Of a DNA stretch of 24,204 bases, positions 7,318 through 14,920 are shown piece after piece. The translations under genes were made by a program, and so were the position numbers. The notes below the pieces were generated by a model, which was given only the letters and a program-made list of their open reading frames with translations, ran no database searches and was not told where the DNA came from. Every line of letters begins with the position of its first letter. Position 1 is the first letter of the stretch. Source of the stretch: a virus; the IMG/VR virus record IMGVR_UViG_3300006929_003529, positions 1 through 24,204 of that record; one strand, given 5' to 3'.

Positions 7318-8195
7318 AAATAGCTTTCGGAATGATTGTATTTGAGGGTGATTATGTGCTTAAAGAGTGCTTAGAGTCTGTCTACCCTTACGCTACGCAG
7401 ATCCTTATCTCAGAAGGGCCTGTTAGATATTGGCAAGATAAAGGATTTACAACCTCAACAGATAAAACAAACGACATTCTTCATAGTTTTCCTGACCCAG
7501 AGAATAAGATTACTATTGTACATGGGCAGTTTGAGGAGAAGGATGAAGAATGTAGAGCTTACATGCCTTACCTCAAAGACGATATAGACTATATTTGGAA
7601 TCTAGATTCTGATGAGATATTTAAGGGTGAAGATATTGAAAAGTTGGTCCAAGTTCTAGAGGAAGAAAAGTACACTTCTGTGGGCGTGAGAAGCTGTTCG
7701 TTCTACGGTGGGTTCGACCATTACATTGGTGGTTTCGAGCAAATGCCTGACAATTTTTTACGCATTTTCAAGGTATATCCTGGCGCAAATTGGCTTACAC
7801 ACAGACCTCCAACGATCATTGCTCCAGAGGGTGTCGAAACGCTACCAGATAAGCATTTAGATAGTGAAACTTTATGGGAAAAGCATGGAGTTCAAATGTA
7901 TCACTACTCATATGTTTTCCCAACACAAGTTAAAAACAAGCTAGAGTATTATAAAGCTAAGGTTAGTATGCAACATTGTCATCCTAATTACTTCAATGAA
8001 ATTTTTCTTCCTTGGATTGCAGGAAATAAAGAAGTTGAGCAGACCTGGCAAGGTGTTCATGAATTTAATCCTGGGATAAGAATGCACTCATTTACAGAAA
8101 AATTTACTGGCTCTCATCCCGAAGCCATAGTTAAAGGTATGCCTGATTTAAAGCGGAGGCTAGATGAAGAATCACGAAGATTCTTGGAAGAATAA
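7308..8195 (+). CDS. Glycosyltransferase, GT2-like (GT-A fold)
   Basis: Protein of 295 aa. The N-terminus KIAFGMIVFEGDYVLKECL matches the start of a GT2 nucleotide-binding domain (beta strand, then the 'E..L..CL.S' helix). The metal site is WNLDSDEIF (97-105; D100, D102, E103), and the second half with HxH-like and aromatic residues is family-variable. It likely acts on a lipid-linked glycan in the cytoplasm. Start ATG 7308 lies 10 bases inside the previous gene, and the 3' end overlaps the methyltransferase gene by 32 bases. Confidence 0.75.
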   Translation: MALKIAFGMIVFEGDYVLKECLESVYPYATQILISEGPVRYWQDKGFTTSTDKTNDILHSFPDPENKITIVHGQFEEKDEECRAYMPYLKDDIDYIWNLDSDEIFKGEDIEKLVQVLEEEKYTSVGVRSCSFYGGFDHYIGGFEQMPDNFLRIFKVYPGANWLTHRPPTIIAPEGVETLPDKHLDSETLWEKHGVQMYHYSYVFPTQVKNKLEYYKAKVSMQHCHPNYFNEIFLPWIAGNKEVEQTWQGVHEFNPGIRMHSFTEKFTGSHPEAIVKGMPDLKRRLDEESRRFLEE

Positions 8196-8805
8196 AAAGG
8201 TCTTTGAAGCACAGCTTGCTTTAAATGAAAAAGAGTTAGATGCCTATCCTTTTCATTGGCAATGCCTTCTGAAGGGGATGAGTTTTTTAAAGAGTGGACC
8301 CACTAGGCAGGAGCCTAAGTCTTTCTTAGATTTAGGTTGTGGGTGTGGTGTATTTTCAAAACTCGTAAAGAGGCATTTCCCTACCATAAAATATAAAGGT
8401 TTAGATTATGCTGATGAGGCCATAGAGGTGGCATCTAAACGGTGGGGTATCATGGGTCTTAAGTGGGAAGTTAAAAGCTACAAGGATTTATCTGAAGAAG
8501 ACTTAAGCTTTGATATTCTTCATGCGGGAGCCATGCTGGATGTTCTTCCTAACGCTGATGAGGCATTAAAGCATTTGTGTGAGTTAGGGTTTACTAATTT
8601 AATTTTTGGTAGGATGAAATTAATTGAAGAAGATAGCAGAGTTGAAACATATGAAGCCTATGATTTAATAACCACATACGCTTTTTATCATAAACAATCA
8701 TTTGTGCATGAAACACTTCAAAAAAATGGGTATAATTATGTGGTCCTCGGTTACCCAGACAATGCTACGATAGTGGCATCAAAGCAGGAGTTAATTCTTG
8801 ATTAA
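8164..8805 (+). CDS. Class I SAM-dependent methyltransferase
   Basis: Protein of 213 aa with the SAM-binding glycine loop FLDLGCGCGVF (54-64), then the acidic strand end YKGLDYADEAIEVA (motif II) and FDILHAGAMLDVL (motif IV region). This is a single-domain Rossmann methyltransferase. In a sugar cluster the substrate is most likely a sugar hydroxyl or an NDP-sugar, but it could equally be a lipid or protein. GGAGG (8155-8159) stands 4 nt before ATG 8164. Its last codons overlap the TTG start of the aminotransferase by 8 bases. Confidence 0.75.
   Translation: MKNHEDSWKNKKVFEAQLALNEKELDAYPFHWQCLLKGMSFLKSGPTRQEPKSFLDLGCGCGVFSKLVKRHFPTIKYKGLDYADEAIEVASKRWGIMGLKWEVKSYKDLSEEDLSFDILHAGAMLDVLPNADEALKHLCELGFTNLIFGRMKLIEEDSRVETYEAYDLITTYAFYHKQSFVHETLQKNGYNYVVLGYPDNATIVASKQELILD
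8786..8790 (+). promoter_or_regulatory. Shine-Dalgarno deciding a TTG start
   Basis: AGGAG stands 7 nt before TTG 8798. No ATG or GTG exists in that frame before the aminotransferase homology begins, so this site supports TTG as the true initiation codon. Confidence 0.7.
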
Positions 8806-9715
8806 TTTATTTAATTTAAACAGTTATACTATTGATTTAGGTAGTTTCGATCATCATCTTCATGGTAGTATTGTAACAGAGTTTGAGAAAGAGTTTTGTG
8901 ATTACGTTGGAGCGAAGCATGGCTGTGCTTTAAGTAGCGCAACAAATGCAATTTTCTTATCGTTACTTAATAAAGATACTACTGTGGATATTCCCACGCT
9001 CATCCCTCCTGTTGTAGCGAACGCTATCACTAACTCAGGAAATAAAGTATCTTTTACAGATAACACCTTTTGGGTGGGCAGTAGTTATTATTTACATCAC
9101 TTCGAAGATTACAGCATCATTGATTCCGCGCAGAGAGTATCAAGAAATCAATTCAAAGAACATAGTCCTCACGATCTGATGTTCTTTAGTTTCTATCCAA
9201 CAAAACCTGTGGGTGGGATTGATGGAGGCATAATCGTTTCTGATGATGAGGATAAAATTAATTGGTTTAGAGAGGCTTCTATGAATGGAATGAGCTACTC
9301 TTTACATAATTGGGATCGTGAGCTAAAGTTCCCAGGGTGGAAAATGTATATGAATTCTGCACAGGCGTATGTTGCATTACAAAACCTAAGAAAGCTTGAT
9401 GAAAAGAAAGAAAGACTAGCAGATATTCGCCTTAAATACAACCTAGCTTTTGGTCAGTTAAACAAAAGCGATCATTTGTATAGGCTTAATGTAAAAGATA
9501 GGGCTACAGTTAGACATAATTTAAAAGAAGAAGGAATCATTACTGGAATTCATTACGAGCCTTTACATAAATCAGATGTATACGGAACTGATCAGAATTT
9601 AAAATGGTCAGAGCAAGAAGCTGCAAGCACAATAAGTATTCCTTTCCATGAGGGTTTGACAGACGGAGAGGTTGATAAGGTAATTCATGAGCTTAAACAA
9701 ACTAGCGTTAGATAG
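8798..9715 (+). CDS. DegT/DnrJ/EryC1/StrS-family sugar aminotransferase
   Basis: PLP enzyme that converts a keto-sugar nucleotide into an amino sugar using glutamate or glutamine as amino donor. It has 305 aa, shorter than the usual 360-400. Visible marks are the PLP phosphate and ring contacts in ALSSATNAIFLSLL (44-57), IIDSAQRV (107-114; D109 in the place of the DxAHA aspartate), and the Schiff-base lysine K136 in SFYPTKPVGG (131-140). TTG is the start. With the FdtA-like isomerase at 14489 it could make a 3-amino-3,6-dideoxyhexose, as FdtB does. Glutamine in DSAQ replaces the more usual AHA histidine. Some of the normal small-domain length is missing, so substrate shape may differ. Confidence 0.8.
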   Translation: MINLFNLNSYTIDLGSFDHHLHGSIVTEFEKEFCDYVGAKHGCALSSATNAIFLSLLNKDTTVDIPTLIPPVVANAITNSGNKVSFTDNTFWVGSSYYLHHFEDYSIIDSAQRVSRNQFKEHSPHDLMFFSFYPTKPVGGIDGGIIVSDDEDKINWFREASMNGMSYSLHNWDRELKFPGWKMYMNSAQAYVALQNLRKLDEKKERLADIRLKYNLAFGQLNKSDHLYRLNVKDRATVRHNLKEEGIITGIHYEPLHKSDVYGTDQNLKWSEQEAASTISIPFHEGLTDGEVDKVIHELKQTSVR

Positions 9716-10268
9716 AAACATTGCCTTGATAGGTAATAGTGATAGCATTCTAGACGAGGAGTATGGATATATTATTGATTCTCACAAACAAGTTGTTAGG
9801 TTCAATAATGCTATCACGGAAGGTTTTGAAAAATATGTAGGATCAAAAACTGATATACGGGTATCTAATCCTCATGTTTTTGAGGACCACCCAGACCATC
9901 ATGTAAATAAAGTAAGGCCAGGGAGCGAGCAATACAGATTAGACAACCCTGAAGAGCCTTACGCGCTTCTCCCAGCGAATATGTATAGACCACAATTATT
10001 GAGAGCAATTCAAGAAGATGGTATAGAAGGCTGCCCAACTGCAAAAAAGATAACTAAAGAATATACGGTAGGGTTTAGTTTTGTTTTACTGTGTGTTCGA
10101 ATGGGAATCATTCCAAATCTATTCGGTTTTAGTTTAGATATGGACAGACGAGGAACTCACTACTGGCAAGAGCGAGAGGCTCCAAACATGATAGGACATG
10201 ATCAACTACAAGAGCAACAGCTTTTGAGAGAGTTGAAGGAAGCAAACAAAATAAACGTATTTCAATGA
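9687..10268 (+). CDS. GT29 sialyltransferase-like glycosyltransferase
   Basis: Protein of 193 aa resembling the catalytic core of GT29, the family of eukaryotic sialyltransferases that use CMP-activated keto-acid sugars. The L-motif region runs IALIGNSDSIL ... VVRFNNA ... VGSKTDIRVSN (12-61). The S-motif region is YTVGFSFVLLCVRMG ... LFGFSLD (126-151). HYW (158-160) is the motif III equivalent, and H171-x4-E176 fits the VS motif, whose His is catalytic. It lacks a membrane anchor, so it is a soluble core enzyme. A Kdo-8-P synthase and a CMP-sugar synthetase lie just downstream, so the donor is likely CMP-Kdo or a related CMP-ulosonate, not necessarily sialic acid. It overlaps the aminotransferase by 29 bases and the aldolase by 4. 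Confidence 0.78.
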   Translation: MSLNKLALDRNIALIGNSDSILDEEYGYIIDSHKQVVRFNNAITEGFEKYVGSKTDIRVSNPHVFEDHPDHHVNKVRPGSEQYRLDNPEEPYALLPANMYRPQLLRAIQEDGIEGCPTAKKITKEYTVGFSFVLLCVRMGIIPNLFGFSLDMDRRGTHYWQEREAPNMIGHDQLQEQQLLRELKEANKINVFQ

Positions 10269-11161
10269 CTAGAACAGTAATCCCCATACCTCCCTCTTTT
10301 GATAAAGGAGGGCTTATGTTACAGCATGACAAAACCTTTGAGTATCTCAAATGGTTACACTCACAAGGAGTGAATGATGTGATGACCACAGCAGGAACCT
10401 CTCAATTCAACATGATGAATACAGAGGAGATCCTCCACTTAAATGAAACTGTGGCTATGTGTTTTCCAGGAAACAAGATTATCGGTGTACCTGCTTTAAA
10501 TACTTTTGATATGCAGCTTTTCTTAGATGATTCAATGGAGAAGAAACCAAAAGACACTAGTTATATTCTTCTTTATCCAGATCGGTTTTATCACACGCAA
10601 ACATTGATTGATTACTTTAAAGCGGCTAGTGATATTGTCGAGGGTCCAGTTTATGTGCATGACATGGGTATGCGTAGTGGAACAGGAGGATCTTGGGAGT
10701 ACACAGCGGAGGTGATCAATGAGATGCATGACCGAGGTATCGTGAAAGGCATTAAAGAGGAGCATCCAACCCTAGACTCAGCGTTTAAGTTCGTAAGCAG
10801 GTTACATGAAGACTTAGACGTTATCGTTGCGGGAGGTAGCATGAGAAGACACTCCCTTCTTCGCCATGCGGGAGCTAATGCATTTTTAGGTGGGTTAGGT
10901 AACTTGCTACCAGAGACCGAACTTGAGTACTGCAAGTTAATAGATGAAGAGTATACTAAAGAGGCAAAAGAAGTTGATTTCCTGTTGAAAAAAGAAAAAA
11001 GTCTGTTTGAGGTCTTCATGGCTTTTGGTTGGCATAGATCTTTACGGGAAGGAATGTCACAACTTGGGCACGGGTGTGACTATGATAGAATGCCTTGGCC
11101 TAAAAGAGATTTTTATTTTAAGAGGTGTATCAAGGAATGTATAGAGGAAATGATAAAATGA
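10265..11161 (+). CDS. Class I aldolase/synthase of the DapA/NanA (DHDPS/NAL) family
   Basis: TIM-barrel enzyme of 298 aa. Members condense or cleave pyruvate with an aldehyde through a lysine Schiff base. The predicted Schiff-base lysine is K164 in VKGIKEEH, and Y130 in VYVHDMGMRSG matches the family tyrosine before the RSG turn. The N-terminal phosphate/keto-acid loop normally GTTGE reads TTAGTSQ (41-47), losing the conserved Glu, so the substrate differs from dihydrodipicolinate or Neu5Ac. Beside Kdo-8-P synthase and a CMP-transferase, a role in making or breaking a 2-keto-3-deoxy sugar acid is the best guess. A strong internal ribosome site (AAAGGAGG before ATG 10316) exists, but the N-terminus upstream matches the family, so 10265 is preferred. 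Confidence 0.7.
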   Translation: MTRTVIPIPPSFDKGGLMLQHDKTFEYLKWLHSQGVNDVMTTAGTSQFNMMNTEEILHLNETVAMCFPGNKIIGVPALNTFDMQLFLDDSMEKKPKDTSYILLYPDRFYHTQTLIDYFKAASDIVEGPVYVHDMGMRSGTGGSWEYTAEVINEMHDRGIVKGIKEEHPTLDSAFKFVSRLHEDLDVIVAGGSMRRHSLLRHAGANAFLGGLGNLLPETELEYCKLIDEEYTKEAKEVDFLLKKEKSLFEVFMAFGWHRSLREGMSQLGHGCDYDRMPWPKRDFYFKRCIKECIEEMIK

Positions 11162-11964
11162 AAGATAAAGTATGGATTCTAGGCCCTTGTTCCCTAGAAA
11201 ATAGAAAAGTATTTATGTCCACGTTGGATGAGATTAATTCTTGCATGAACGAGGATGATAATTGGTATATGAAGGCAAGCTTTGATAAAGCTAACAGAAC
11301 TTCTCTACATGGTGGAAGAGGTCCTGGACTGGATTACTGCAAAGATGTGTGGGCTGAAGCTAAGGAGAAATACCCAGGCGTAAAATTGATTACGGATGTT
11401 CATGAAACTCACCAAGTTGAAGATCTTGTGGGTCATGTTGATGCCATTCAAATTCCTGCTTTCCTTGGTCGCCAAACGGATTTGATTGTAGAGTGTGCAA
11501 AACACTTCGACACCATCAACATCAAAAAAGGCCAATGGTTAGGACCAAACAATTTAATTAAGTCTGTAGACAAAGTTAAAGAGGTTAATCCTGATTGTGA
11601 AGCTTGGATCTGCGACAGAGGAACAAACTTTGGATACCATGATCTGTTTGTTAATTTCGGTATTGTGGATGAGCTTAAAAAGTATTACGATAAAGTAATC
11701 CTTGATTGCACTCACGCTACTCAAAGGTCCAGGTCGGTCTATGGGACTCAAGGCGATCCCATTCTTGCGGAGAGGTACTTCATGGCTGCAAACTTATTTA
11801 ATTATGACGGTGTATTTGCTGAGATTCACCCTTGTCCTCAAGATGCTGTATCTGACGGTGATTGTCAGTTAGGGATTCCTCAGTTCCGTGAAGTCCTTAA
11901 AAAGACTAGACTTATTGATGATCTTCCTCCTGTTGGAGAACACCGTAGAGTTGACGGTCACTAA
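11158..11964 (+). CDS. kdsA: 3-deoxy-8-phosphooctulonate (Kdo-8-P) synthase, metal-dependent class
   Basis: Condenses phosphoenolpyruvate with arabinose 5-phosphate to give Kdo-8-phosphate. It has 268 aa, a full-length TIM barrel. Diagnostic motifs are MKASFDKANRTS (38-49), RGPGL (54-58), ITDVHE (78-83), IQIPAFLGRQTDL (97-109) and DRGTNFGYHDL (153-163). C11, H186, E222 and D233 match the four metal ligands of the metal-dependent class (Aquifex type); E. coli KdsA has Asn in place of the Cys. The start is ATG 11158, not the ATG 33 bases upstream: AGAGGA lies at 11143-11148 and the ATGA overlap fits the operon style. The product would pass to the HAD phosphatase and CMP-transferase next door. 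A related ulosonate is an alternative product. Confidence 0.9.
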   Translation: MKDKVWILGPCSLENRKVFMSTLDEINSCMNEDDNWYMKASFDKANRTSLHGGRGPGLDYCKDVWAEAKEKYPGVKLITDVHETHQVEDLVGHVDAIQIPAFLGRQTDLIVECAKHFDTINIKKGQWLGPNNLIKSVDKVKEVNPDCEAWICDRGTNFGYHDLFVNFGIVDELKKYYDKVILDCTHATQRSRSVYGTQGDPILAERYFMAANLFNYDGVFAEIHPCPQDAVSDGDCQLGIPQFREVLKKTRLIDDLPPVGEHRRVDGH

Positions 11965-12633
11965 ATGCGAAGATTAGCTGTAATCCCTGCAAGGTCAGGG
12001 TCCACTAGATTAAAAAATAAGAACACTTTCCCTTTAGGGGGCAAGCCTCTTATTCGTTGGATGACTGAAGCAGTTTTGGAGTCTGGTTGTTTTGATAAGG
12101 TAATCATCTCAACCGATGGTGATCATATTTTTGATGCCGTGTCAGACCTACCTGTCGAAAGGCATCATCGTCCCCACGATGACGCTACGGTTAAAGCCAC
12201 CGCTCTTGATGCTATGCTTAACCTTATGGAAAGCACAGAAGAGGAGTACGATGTCTTCGCTTATTTCTTACCCACTTGCCCTTTTATTAGCTACTTAGAG
12301 ATTAGAAAAGGTGTAGAAGCTTTAGACGCTAGTACCGACTCAGTTATTAGCATGACTGAGATTCCAGAGACCCTACAGTTAGCATGTGTAATGAAAGATG
12401 ATTGGGTGCTGCCTGTTTACGATAATTTGGAACAAGGTATGACGAATAGCAAATTCTTAAAGAAATACTATAAACCTTCTGGTGCTTTTTACATGGGCTG
12501 GTGGGACACTATTCTTAAACACAGAAACTTTTTCAAAGGTAGCACAAAAGGTATTCGTATTCCTCAAGAACGATCAATAGATATTAACGATATTTATGAT
12601 ATCACACTAGCACAAAATCTCTTATCAGGATGA
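11965..12633 (+). CDS. CMP-ulosonate synthetase (NeuA/CMP-Kdo synthetase family)
   Basis: Activates a 2-keto-3-deoxy sugar acid with CTP, releasing diphosphate. It has 222 aa. The nucleotide loop is IPARSGSTRLKNKN (7-20). GGKPLIRW and KVIISTDGD (45-53) follow, and then the HRPHDDATVKATALDAM segment of the NeuA side of the family. GAFYMG and SIDIN near the C-terminus are also typical of NeuA/PseF/LegF enzymes. The family does not discriminate Kdo from nonulosonates such as sialic, pseudaminic or legionaminic acid. The direct KdsA neighbour favours Kdo or a Kdo-like sugar. It begins on the base after the kdsA stop and overlaps the HAD gene by 4 bases. Confidence 0.85.
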   Translation: MRRLAVIPARSGSTRLKNKNTFPLGGKPLIRWMTEAVLESGCFDKVIISTDGDHIFDAVSDLPVERHHRPHDDATVKATALDAMLNLMESTEEEYDVFAYFLPTCPFISYLEIRKGVEALDASTDSVISMTEIPETLQLACVMKDDWVLPVYDNLEQGMTNSKFLKKYYKPSGAFYMGWWDTILKHRNFFKGSTKGIRIPQERSIDINDIYDITLAQNLLSG

Positions 12634-12947
12634 AGATTTTTGTAGACATAGATGAAACAATCTGTGATACCCCAGCCTCCAGAGATTACAGTGAATCCAC
12701 GCCTTTAGTGGATCGTATAAATAAAATAAATAAGCTTTATGATGAGGGTAACACTATTATTTATTGGACTGCGCGAGGAACAGGCACAGGCATTGATTGG
12801 GTGGAAGTTACCGTAAATCAATTTAACGATTGGGGCGTTAAGTATAACGATCTAATGTTCGGCAAACCTGCATATGATCTTTTTATAGATGATAAAAATA
12901 TAAATTCAGAGACATTTTTTAAACATGACAAAACAAACATTTCTTGA
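12630..12947 (+). CDS. HAD-superfamily phosphatase, candidate Kdo-8-phosphate phosphatase
   Basis: Small HAD protein of 105 aa. Motif I is FVDIDET (4-10; D6 nucleophile, D8 acid/base). Motif II is YWTARG (45-50, T47). Motif III/IV is GKPAYDLFIDDKN (78-90; K79, D87, D88). No cap domain is inserted, as in KdsC, so it should act on an open phosphosugar. Between the CMP-transferase and methyltransferase, with kdsA two genes upstream, removal of the 8-phosphate from Kdo-8-P is the simplest role. KdsC is longer (about 180 aa), so this is a minimal, non-orthologous candidate. It overlaps the next gene by 23 bases. Confidence 0.65.
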   Translation: MKIFVDIDETICDTPASRDYSESTPLVDRINKINKLYDEGNTIIYWTARGTGTGIDWVEVTVNQFNDWGVKYNDLMFGKPAYDLFIDDKNINSETFFKHDKTNIS

Positions 12948-14109
12948 CCTAGGCTGGCAACCAATAGCCAACGGGTTTCTAGATAAAGAAGACAGCGATG
13001 ATGAGTTTTTCTTTAACTTAGAGGTAGCACTTGATGACGAAACAAAGTTGGTAACACAAAAAGACTATGTTGCGCCAGAGAAGATGTTCAATGAAAGCTA
13101 TGCTTATCGTGGGTCTATGTCACGAACCATGCTTGATCACTTCCAAAAAACCTCTTTTCTTTTGGCCTCTAAGTTTTCCGTGAATGCAAAGGTTTTAGAG
13201 ATAGGAAGCAACGATGGTGTTTTTATAAAAAACTGGCCTAAAGACCGTGCTTTTGCTGTAGAGCCTTGTGCTAATTTTGCAGAGGAAACCAATGCTTTAG
13301 GATACAAGACATACAGCAGGTTTTGGAACAAGGACTTAGCAAAAGATATTCTCGCTGAAAGTGGAGACATGGATTTAATTTTTGCAGCTAACTGTATGTG
13401 CCACATCCCTAACCTACAAGAAGCATTCTGTTCTGTTGCAACTTTATTGAACCCTGAAGGGTTGTTTGTCTTTGAGGATCCATCTTTAGCTAAGATGATC
13501 AACTTTAGTTCTTATGATCAGATTTATGACGAACACGCGCACATATTTTCGGTGATTGCCCTTAAAAATGAATTAGAAAAAGTAGGGATGCGGATCATCC
13601 AAGTTGATGATCTTTCTGTTCATGGGGGATCAAATAGAATTTGGGCAGCACACGAAAGCTCTTCTTGGGAGGTTACAGATAGCGTTGGACAAGCTCTAGC
13701 ATTTGAAAAGCTTTTAGGTTTAGATAACATAGCAGTTTTTGATAAATTCAGCGCGAGAGTAGCGCAATCAAAGTTTGATTTGTTAGATCTTCTATGGTCA
13801 TGCAAAAAGAACGGTAAGAAAGTAATTAGTTATGGCGCTACATCAAAATCTACAACGGTATTTAATTATTGTGGCATAGACTCAGAACTGATTGATTACA
13901 TTACAGACACAACACCAGAGAAACAAGGCAAGCTGTCTCCAGGTGTTCATATTCCTATTGTTGCACCTAGAGCCCAAATTGAGTCTGATGTTGATTTTGC
14001 CTTCTTAGGAGCTTGGAATTTTGCTGAAGAAATTTCGCTCAAGGAGAGGAAATTTATAGAACGGGGAGGGAAGTTTATAACTCATGTCCCCATCGTGAGG
14101 TTTGTATGA
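12925..14109 (+). CDS. Sugar C-methyltransferase-like SAM enzyme (TylC3/TcaB9-like)
   Basis: Protein of 394 aa with the architecture of NDP-hexose C-methyltransferases. It has a short N-terminal module (FLDLGWQPIANGFL, 6-19), then a SAM domain with VLEIGSNDGVF (90-100), YDEHAHIFS (201-209) and VHGGSNRIW. A second Rossmann-like C-terminal module holds YGATSKSTT and a PGVHIPIV segment. The family's N-terminal zinc knuckle of paired cysteines is missing; the protein starts just after where it should lie. It probably places a branch methyl on a 4-keto sugar nucleotide, though related proteins act on other carbons. It overlaps the HAD gene by 23 bases with no strong Shine-Dalgarno, and overlaps the cupin gene by 4. 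Confidence 0.75.
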   Translation: MTKQTFLDLGWQPIANGFLDKEDSDDEFFFNLEVALDDETKLVTQKDYVAPEKMFNESYAYRGSMSRTMLDHFQKTSFLLASKFSVNAKVLEIGSNDGVFIKNWPKDRAFAVEPCANFAEETNALGYKTYSRFWNKDLAKDILAESGDMDLIFAANCMCHIPNLQEAFCSVATLLNPEGLFVFEDPSLAKMINFSSYDQIYDEHAHIFSVIALKNELEKVGMRIIQVDDLSVHGGSNRIWAAHESSSWEVTDSVGQALAFEKLLGLDNIAVFDKFSARVAQSKFDLLDLLWSCKKNGKKVISYGATSKSTTVFNYCGIDSELIDYITDTTPEKQGKLSPGVHIPIVAPRAQIESDVDFAFLGAWNFAEEISLKERKFIERGGKFITHVPIVRFV

Positions 14110-14510
14110 AGTATAGTTTTAAAGACATTCAGTATAATGAAGATGACCGCGCACAAAGGTATCTAAATGTGTTTCCTCACTTAGAGGGACAGCTAAACGT
14201 ATCTTATGTTAATTCAACTGAGCATATTGTTGCTTGGCATAAGCACGATATTCAAAGTGATTACTGGTGTTGCATAAAAGGATCTTTTAAAGTTGGTTTA
14301 GCAACTGATGATGGAGAAGTGAAGTGGGAGTACTTATCAGAAAAAACACAACGGGTATTGGAGATTCGCCCTGGAGTATATCATGGCTACAAGGCCCTTG
14401 AGCCAGGATCCATTTTAATGTATCACCTCACACATAAGTATAATCCTGAAGATGAGATCAGAGCTAAGGTTGGTTCTTTTGGAGAGAAATGGGAAAAGGA
14501 AAACAAATAA
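14106..14510 (+). CDS. RmlC-like cupin, putative sugar-nucleotide epimerase
   Basis: Protein of 134 aa with a single cupin fold. WHKHDIQSDYWCCIKG (44-59) and PGVYHGYKALEPGSILMY (89-106) match the strands of dTDP-4-keto-6-deoxyhexose 3,5-epimerases, which end with PG..HG, as well as related cupins. The catalytic His and Tyr of RmlC would be about H47 and H93 with nearby Tyr, but this was not aligned. It is shorter than true RmlC (about 180 aa), so it may be a mono-epimerase or an isomerase. Next to an FdtA-like isomerase it belongs to the deoxysugar branch. Overlaps the next gene by 22 bases. Confidence 0.6.
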   Translation: MKYSFKDIQYNEDDRAQRYLNVFPHLEGQLNVSYVNSTEHIVAWHKHDIQSDYWCCIKGSFKVGLATDDGEVKWEYLSEKTQRVLEIRPGVYHGYKALEPGSILMYHLTHKYNPEDEIRAKVGSFGEKWEKENK

Positions 14511-14920
14511 CAGTAGATGATGTTCAGTTCTACAACATGAAGACTGTTGTAGATGAGAATGGTAATTTAACACCCATAGAATCTAATGAAGCTCTTCCCT
14601 TCTCGATAGAGAGAGTTTTCTACGTTTATGGTGTAAGAAGTGAGGAGCTTCGGGGTTGTCATGCCCATCATAATACACAGCAGTTATTAATTTGTTTAAA
14701 CGGAAAGATACAGGTCATATGTAAAGACGGTGAAAAAGAAAGGCAGTTCTTGCTTGAATCACCTCAACAAGCTTTGTATATTCCTAACATGATTTGGGAT
14801 GAGCAGCTTTATCGGTCAGAGGATTCTGTTCTGTTGTCTGTGTGTAGCACTAAGTACAACTCTACAGATTACATTCATTGTTTTGAAGAGTTTAAAGAGT
14901 TAAAAGGTATTAAAGAATGA
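14489..14920 (+). CDS. fdtA: FdtA/QdtA-like dTDP-4-keto-6-deoxyglucose 3,4-ketoisomerase
   Basis: Cupin of 143 aa. It shows the family layout: NLTPIESNEALPFSIERVF (26-44), RGCHAHHNTQQLLICLNG (55-72, with catalytic-type H58 and H60), SPQQALYIPNMIW (91-103), and the C-terminal STKYNSTDYI. FdtA moves the keto group from C4 to C3 of dTDP-4-keto-6-deoxyglucose, which then feeds a DegT aminotransferase such as the one at 8798. No RmlA or RmlB is in this window, so the 4-keto-6-deoxy precursor must come from host enzymes or elsewhere on the phage. GGAGA lies upstream of ATG 14489, which is also 22 bases inside the previous gene. Confidence 0.82.
   Translation: MGKGKQITVDDVQFYNMKTVVDENGNLTPIESNEALPFSIERVFYVYGVRSEELRGCHAHHNTQQLLICLNGKIQVICKDGEKERQFLLESPQQALYIPNMIWDEQLYRSEDSVLLSVCSTKYNSTDYIHCFEEFKELKGIKE

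Noticed and set aside
10289-10315. Inverted repeat CCTCC ... GGAGG as a hairpin or terminator
   Set aside because: No T-run follows, it is inside the aldolase coding sequence, and the GGAGG part looks like a chance internal ribosome site.
11125-11157. Upstream start for kdsA
   Set aside because: KdsA homology begins at MKDKVWILGPCS; ATG 11158 has AGAGGA and an ATGA overlap. The upstream residues overlap the aldolase gene.
9687-12633. Full sialic-acid pathway
   Set aside because: The synthase matches Kdo-8-P synthase, not NeuB (no NeuB SAF domain or NeuB motifs), and no GlcNAc-epimerase is present; sialic acid is not supported.
13137-13502. Long open frames on the minus strand (also 10651-11019, 22859-23194 and others)
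   Set aside because: They lie opposite clearly identified + strand genes, have no ribosome site or recognisable domain, and are shadows of those genes.
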